Part shown: piece by piece, positions 5,552 to 6,781 of the stretch
Numbering within the stretch: the first letter of the stretch is position 1
How the letters are laid out: each line of letters opens with the position of its first letter
Source of the DNA: an uncultured Atopostipes sp.
GTDB taxonomy: Bacteria > Bacillota > Bacilli > Lactobacillales > Carnobacteriaceae_A
Reading direction: 5' to 3'
DNA length: 6,781 bases
NCBI GenBank assembly: GCA_947296835.1
Contig: CAMYQS010000081.1
Location: 1-6,781 of the forward strand
Position numbers and translations under genes: made by a program
The notes under the pieces: generated by a model
The model's input: the letters and a program-made list of their open reading frames with translations, nothing else
What the model was told of the DNA's origin: nothing
The model's database searches: none

Positions 5552-6033
5552 ATTTTAAATCAGAAGAAGGATATTTATTAGTTTCAACCTTATTTTTCCT
5601 GGTTTTTAGTGCAATATTTGCGGGTTCGATGATTCGGATTTCAGGTATTCAAATCCTTCAATATAACCAATTAACGACTGCCTATGAAGCAAAAGCAGCT
5701 TTGAATATGAGTGAAACGATTCTCCTTGATTACTTGGAAACAAATGAAACCTTAAACAAGGGTGAAATAAAAACTTCTGTTGGTAAAATAATCATTTCAA
5801 GTAAGAATCAAACAGAAGGCATAACGTACCATTTAAATTTAACAACCTCGAAAGGATTAAATTTCACGAAAAATGTTTGGGTAGAACATGAAGAGCCCCC
5901 AGAATTTGAAAATGTACAAGAACCAGGAGAGATAGAAAAAACGGAAGAACCGGAAGAACCAGAAGTACCAGAAGTACCAGAAGTACCAGAAGTACTGGAA
6001 GGAGAACAGGAACCAGTCGAGTCGAAAAATTGA
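5494..6033 (+). CDS. comGG: ComGG, minor competence pseudopilin with acidic Pro/Glu tail
   Basis: Last gene of the operon, 179 residues. The prepilin site is EEG/YLLVS (cleavage after Gly26), followed by a hydrophobic helix (about 30-48). Ser replaces the usual Glu at mature position 5, as is common in ComGG. The only canonical start before the prepilin motif is TTG 5494, supported by GGTGA (5485-5489). It gives a 26-residue leader with eleven Arg/Lys residues, unusually long and basic. After the globular part, the last ~50 residues are rich in Pro and Glu and contain EEP, EEP, EVP, EVP, EVP, EVL from a 9-base DNA repeat. With this tail it is clearly longer than the roughly 110-130 residues I expect for ComGG. 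It overlaps comGF by 58 bases in the -1 frame. It is identified by position and prepilin motif; similarity within this family is low. Confidence 0.85.
   Translation: MDRRGRRSKRGRSRRSNRVNFKSEEGYLLVSTLFFLVFSAIFAGSMIRISGIQILQYNQLTTAYEAKAALNMSETILLDYLETNETLNKGEIKTSVGKIIISSKNQTEGITYHLNLTTSKGLNFTKNVWVEHEEPPEFENVQEPGEIEKTEEPEEPEVPEVPEVPEVLEGEQEPVESKN
5503..5545 (+). repeat. Purine-rich repeat in the comGF/comGG overlap
   Basis: An almost pure A/G stretch with imperfect repeats of GAAGTA and GAAGAG-like units. In the comGF frame it reads mostly Glu and Val; one base earlier, in the comGG frame, it reads mostly Arg, Ser and Gly. Such a tract could gain or lose units by replication slippage. Confidence 0.7.
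5944..5997 (+). repeat. 9-base tandem repeat in comGG (six units)
   Basis: Six in-frame 9-base units: GAAGAACCG, GAAGAACCA, three identical GAAGTACCA, then GAAGTACTG. They encode EEP, EEP, EVP, EVP, EVP, EVL near the C-terminus of ComGG. The unit length is a multiple of three, so changes in copy number would alter tail length without shifting the frame. Confidence 0.92.
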
Positions 6034-6046
6034 GTAATCCCCCCTA

Positions 6047-6081
6047 AAAAGATTGCCTATTTCATATATAGGCAATCTTTT
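6047..6081 (+). terminator. Intrinsic terminator of the comG operon
   Basis: GATTGCCTAT (6051-6060) pairs perfectly with ATAGGCAATC (6068-6077) around a 7-base loop. AAAA (6047-6050) and TTTT (6078-6081) extend the stem to 14 base pairs. It lies 13 bases after the comGG stop and separates the operon from proC. Confidence 0.9.
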
Positions 6082-6105
6082 AATCTTAATCGGAATAACT
6101 TCATG

Positions 6106-6111
6106 TATAAT
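6106..6111 (+). promoter_or_regulatory. Likely -10 element of proC
   Basis: TATAAT (6106-6111) lies 27 bases before the proC ATG, just after the comG terminator. The sequence 17 bases upstream is a poor -35, and the TG before the -10 is one base too close to be a standard extended element, so strength is uncertain. Confidence 0.45.
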
Positions 6112-6138
6112 GAAACAAAGAAATAGAAGGAGCGGCAA

Positions 6139-6710
6139 ATGGATATTAAAAAATTGAAAATTGGTATTATTGGCTTTGGGAACATGGGTCAGGCTATGGC
6201 TCAAGGTTGGATTAACTCAAATAAAATAAAGCCACAACAAATTTTAACAAATGCACGAAATATTGAGAAGCTGACCATGAATAGTAAAAAAATCGGTGCT
6301 GTTCCGTATCAAGATATTTATCAATTAGTTTCAGATGCAGATGTTATTGTATTGGCTGTTAAACCTTACCAAATTCAAACAGTTATGGAACCAATAAAAG
6401 AATTTTTGCAATCTAAAATCATTATAAGTGTGGCTGCGGGCGTAAATTATGTGGACTTTAAAAATATGATTCTGGAAGGCACATCCCATATTAGTACAGT
6501 TCCAAACACACCAGTCTCAATTGGTGAAGGCATTACAGTTGTTGAAAAAACACATTCATTATCAAATGAAGAAGAAAATATTGTAATAGAATTATTGTCG
6601 TTATTAGGAATTGTTGAATTTGTTGAAACGGATCAATTAAGTATTGCAGGAACTCTAGCAGGCTGTGGTCCAGCTTTTGCAAGTATGTTTATTGAAGGTT
6701 TAGCGGATGG
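6139..6710 (+). CDS. proC: Pyrroline-5-carboxylate reductase (3'-truncated by contig end)
   Basis: ProC reduces 1-pyrroline-5-carboxylate to proline with NAD(P)H, the last step of proline synthesis, in the cytoplasm. The first 190 residues are real: Rossmann nucleotide-binding loop IGIIGFGNMGQAM (8-20), VLAVKPYQI (71-79), SVAAGV (97-102), the substrate-side STVPNTPVSIGEG (119-131) and the start of the C-terminal dimer domain AGCGPAFASMFIEGLAD (174-190). A complete ProC has about 265-275 residues, so roughly the last third is missing. ATG 6139 has AGAAGGAG (6126-6133) upstream. The frame stays open to the end of the window, but everything after base 6710 is sequencing adapter, so the apparent continuation CLFYTSDAADDSLG is not protein. 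Confidence 0.93.
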
Positions 6711-6781
6711 CTGTCTCTTTTACACTTCTGACGCTGCCGACGACTCCTTAGGTGTAGATCTCGGTGGTCGCCGTATCATTA
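6711..6781. other. Illumina Nextera adapter contamination (not genomic)
   Basis: CTGTCTCTTTTACACTTCT (6711-6729) matches the 19-base Tn5 mosaic end CTGTCTCTTATACACATCT with two A-to-T differences. GACGCTGCCGACGA (6730-6743) is the Nextera read-1 adapter, CTCCTTAG (6744-6751) occupies the 8-base i5 index slot, and 6752-6780 is the i5/P5 flow-cell end (begins GTGTAGATCTCGG, ends CGTATCATT). The final A is untemplated. The order and length of all parts match the published adapter as I remember it. Confidence 0.97.

Noticed and set aside
5944..5997. CRISPR-like array
   Set aside because: The repeats are 9 bases long, contiguous, without spacers and in frame inside comGG.
5857..6204. Minus-strand open frame of 115 codons with FWYFWYFW repeats
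   Set aside because: It is the reverse complement of the comGG 9-base repeat and also crosses the comG terminator and the proC start; it has no ribosome binding site or family resemblance.
6709..6781. A C-terminal extension of ProC reading CLFYTSDAADDSLG and onward as a novel domain
   Set aside because: It is translated Nextera adapter; the conserved ProC sequence stops exactly where the mosaic end begins.

Overview
The window is low-GC, Gram-positive DNA. It has strong AGGAGG-type ribosome binding sites, extended -10 promoters, and a full comG competence-pilus operon of the type found in Lactobacillales. Protein sequence and the order yebC-comG point to the Enterococcaceae/Carnobacteriaceae side of that order; I cannot name a genus. 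All genes read on the + strand. The last 71 bases are not genomic: they match an Illumina Nextera transposon-end/i5 adapter, so the genomic sequence stops at about base 6710.

Layout. Bases 1-114 are the C-terminal end of a VanZ-like membrane protein. Bases 182-892 encode a TIM-barrel protein of unknown function, with its own extended -10 promoter. Bases 999-1724 encode a YebC/TACO1-family protein, also with its own promoter, ending at a strong hairpin terminator (1739-1784). A short T-rich control region (1785-1894) contains two interlocked inverted repeats and leads into comGA-comGB-comGC-comGD-comGE-comGF-comGG (1895-6033), which ends at a second clear terminator (6047-6081). proC (pyrroline-5-carboxylate reductase) starts at 6139 and is cut off by the adapter.

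How it works together. ComGA (ATPase) and ComGB (inner-membrane platform) drive assembly of a pilus made of ComGC (major pseudopilin) and the minor pseudopilins ComGD-ComGG, which binds DNA outside the cell and draws it to the uptake channel. The prepilin peptidase and the channel proteins (ComC, ComEA, ComEC) are not in this window. Every junction in the operon overlaps except comGB/comGC, which has a 2-base gap, so translation is probably coupled along the mRNA.

Most notable points: (1) comGA has no ATG, GTG or TTG at its family-conserved N-terminus and appears to start at ATT (or ATC) behind a strong Shine-Dalgarno site. (2) The comGF/comGG overlap is a purine repeat encoding an acidic tail in one frame and a very basic prepilin leader in the other. 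(3) ComGG ends in a proline/glutamate tail built on a 9-base tandem repeat. (4) ComGE has no glycine at its prepilin cleavage site. (5) The comG control region carries a 16-base perfect palindrome sharing bases with an AAAA-N5-TTTT element. (6) The Nextera adapter at the 3' end creates a false C-terminus for ProC.
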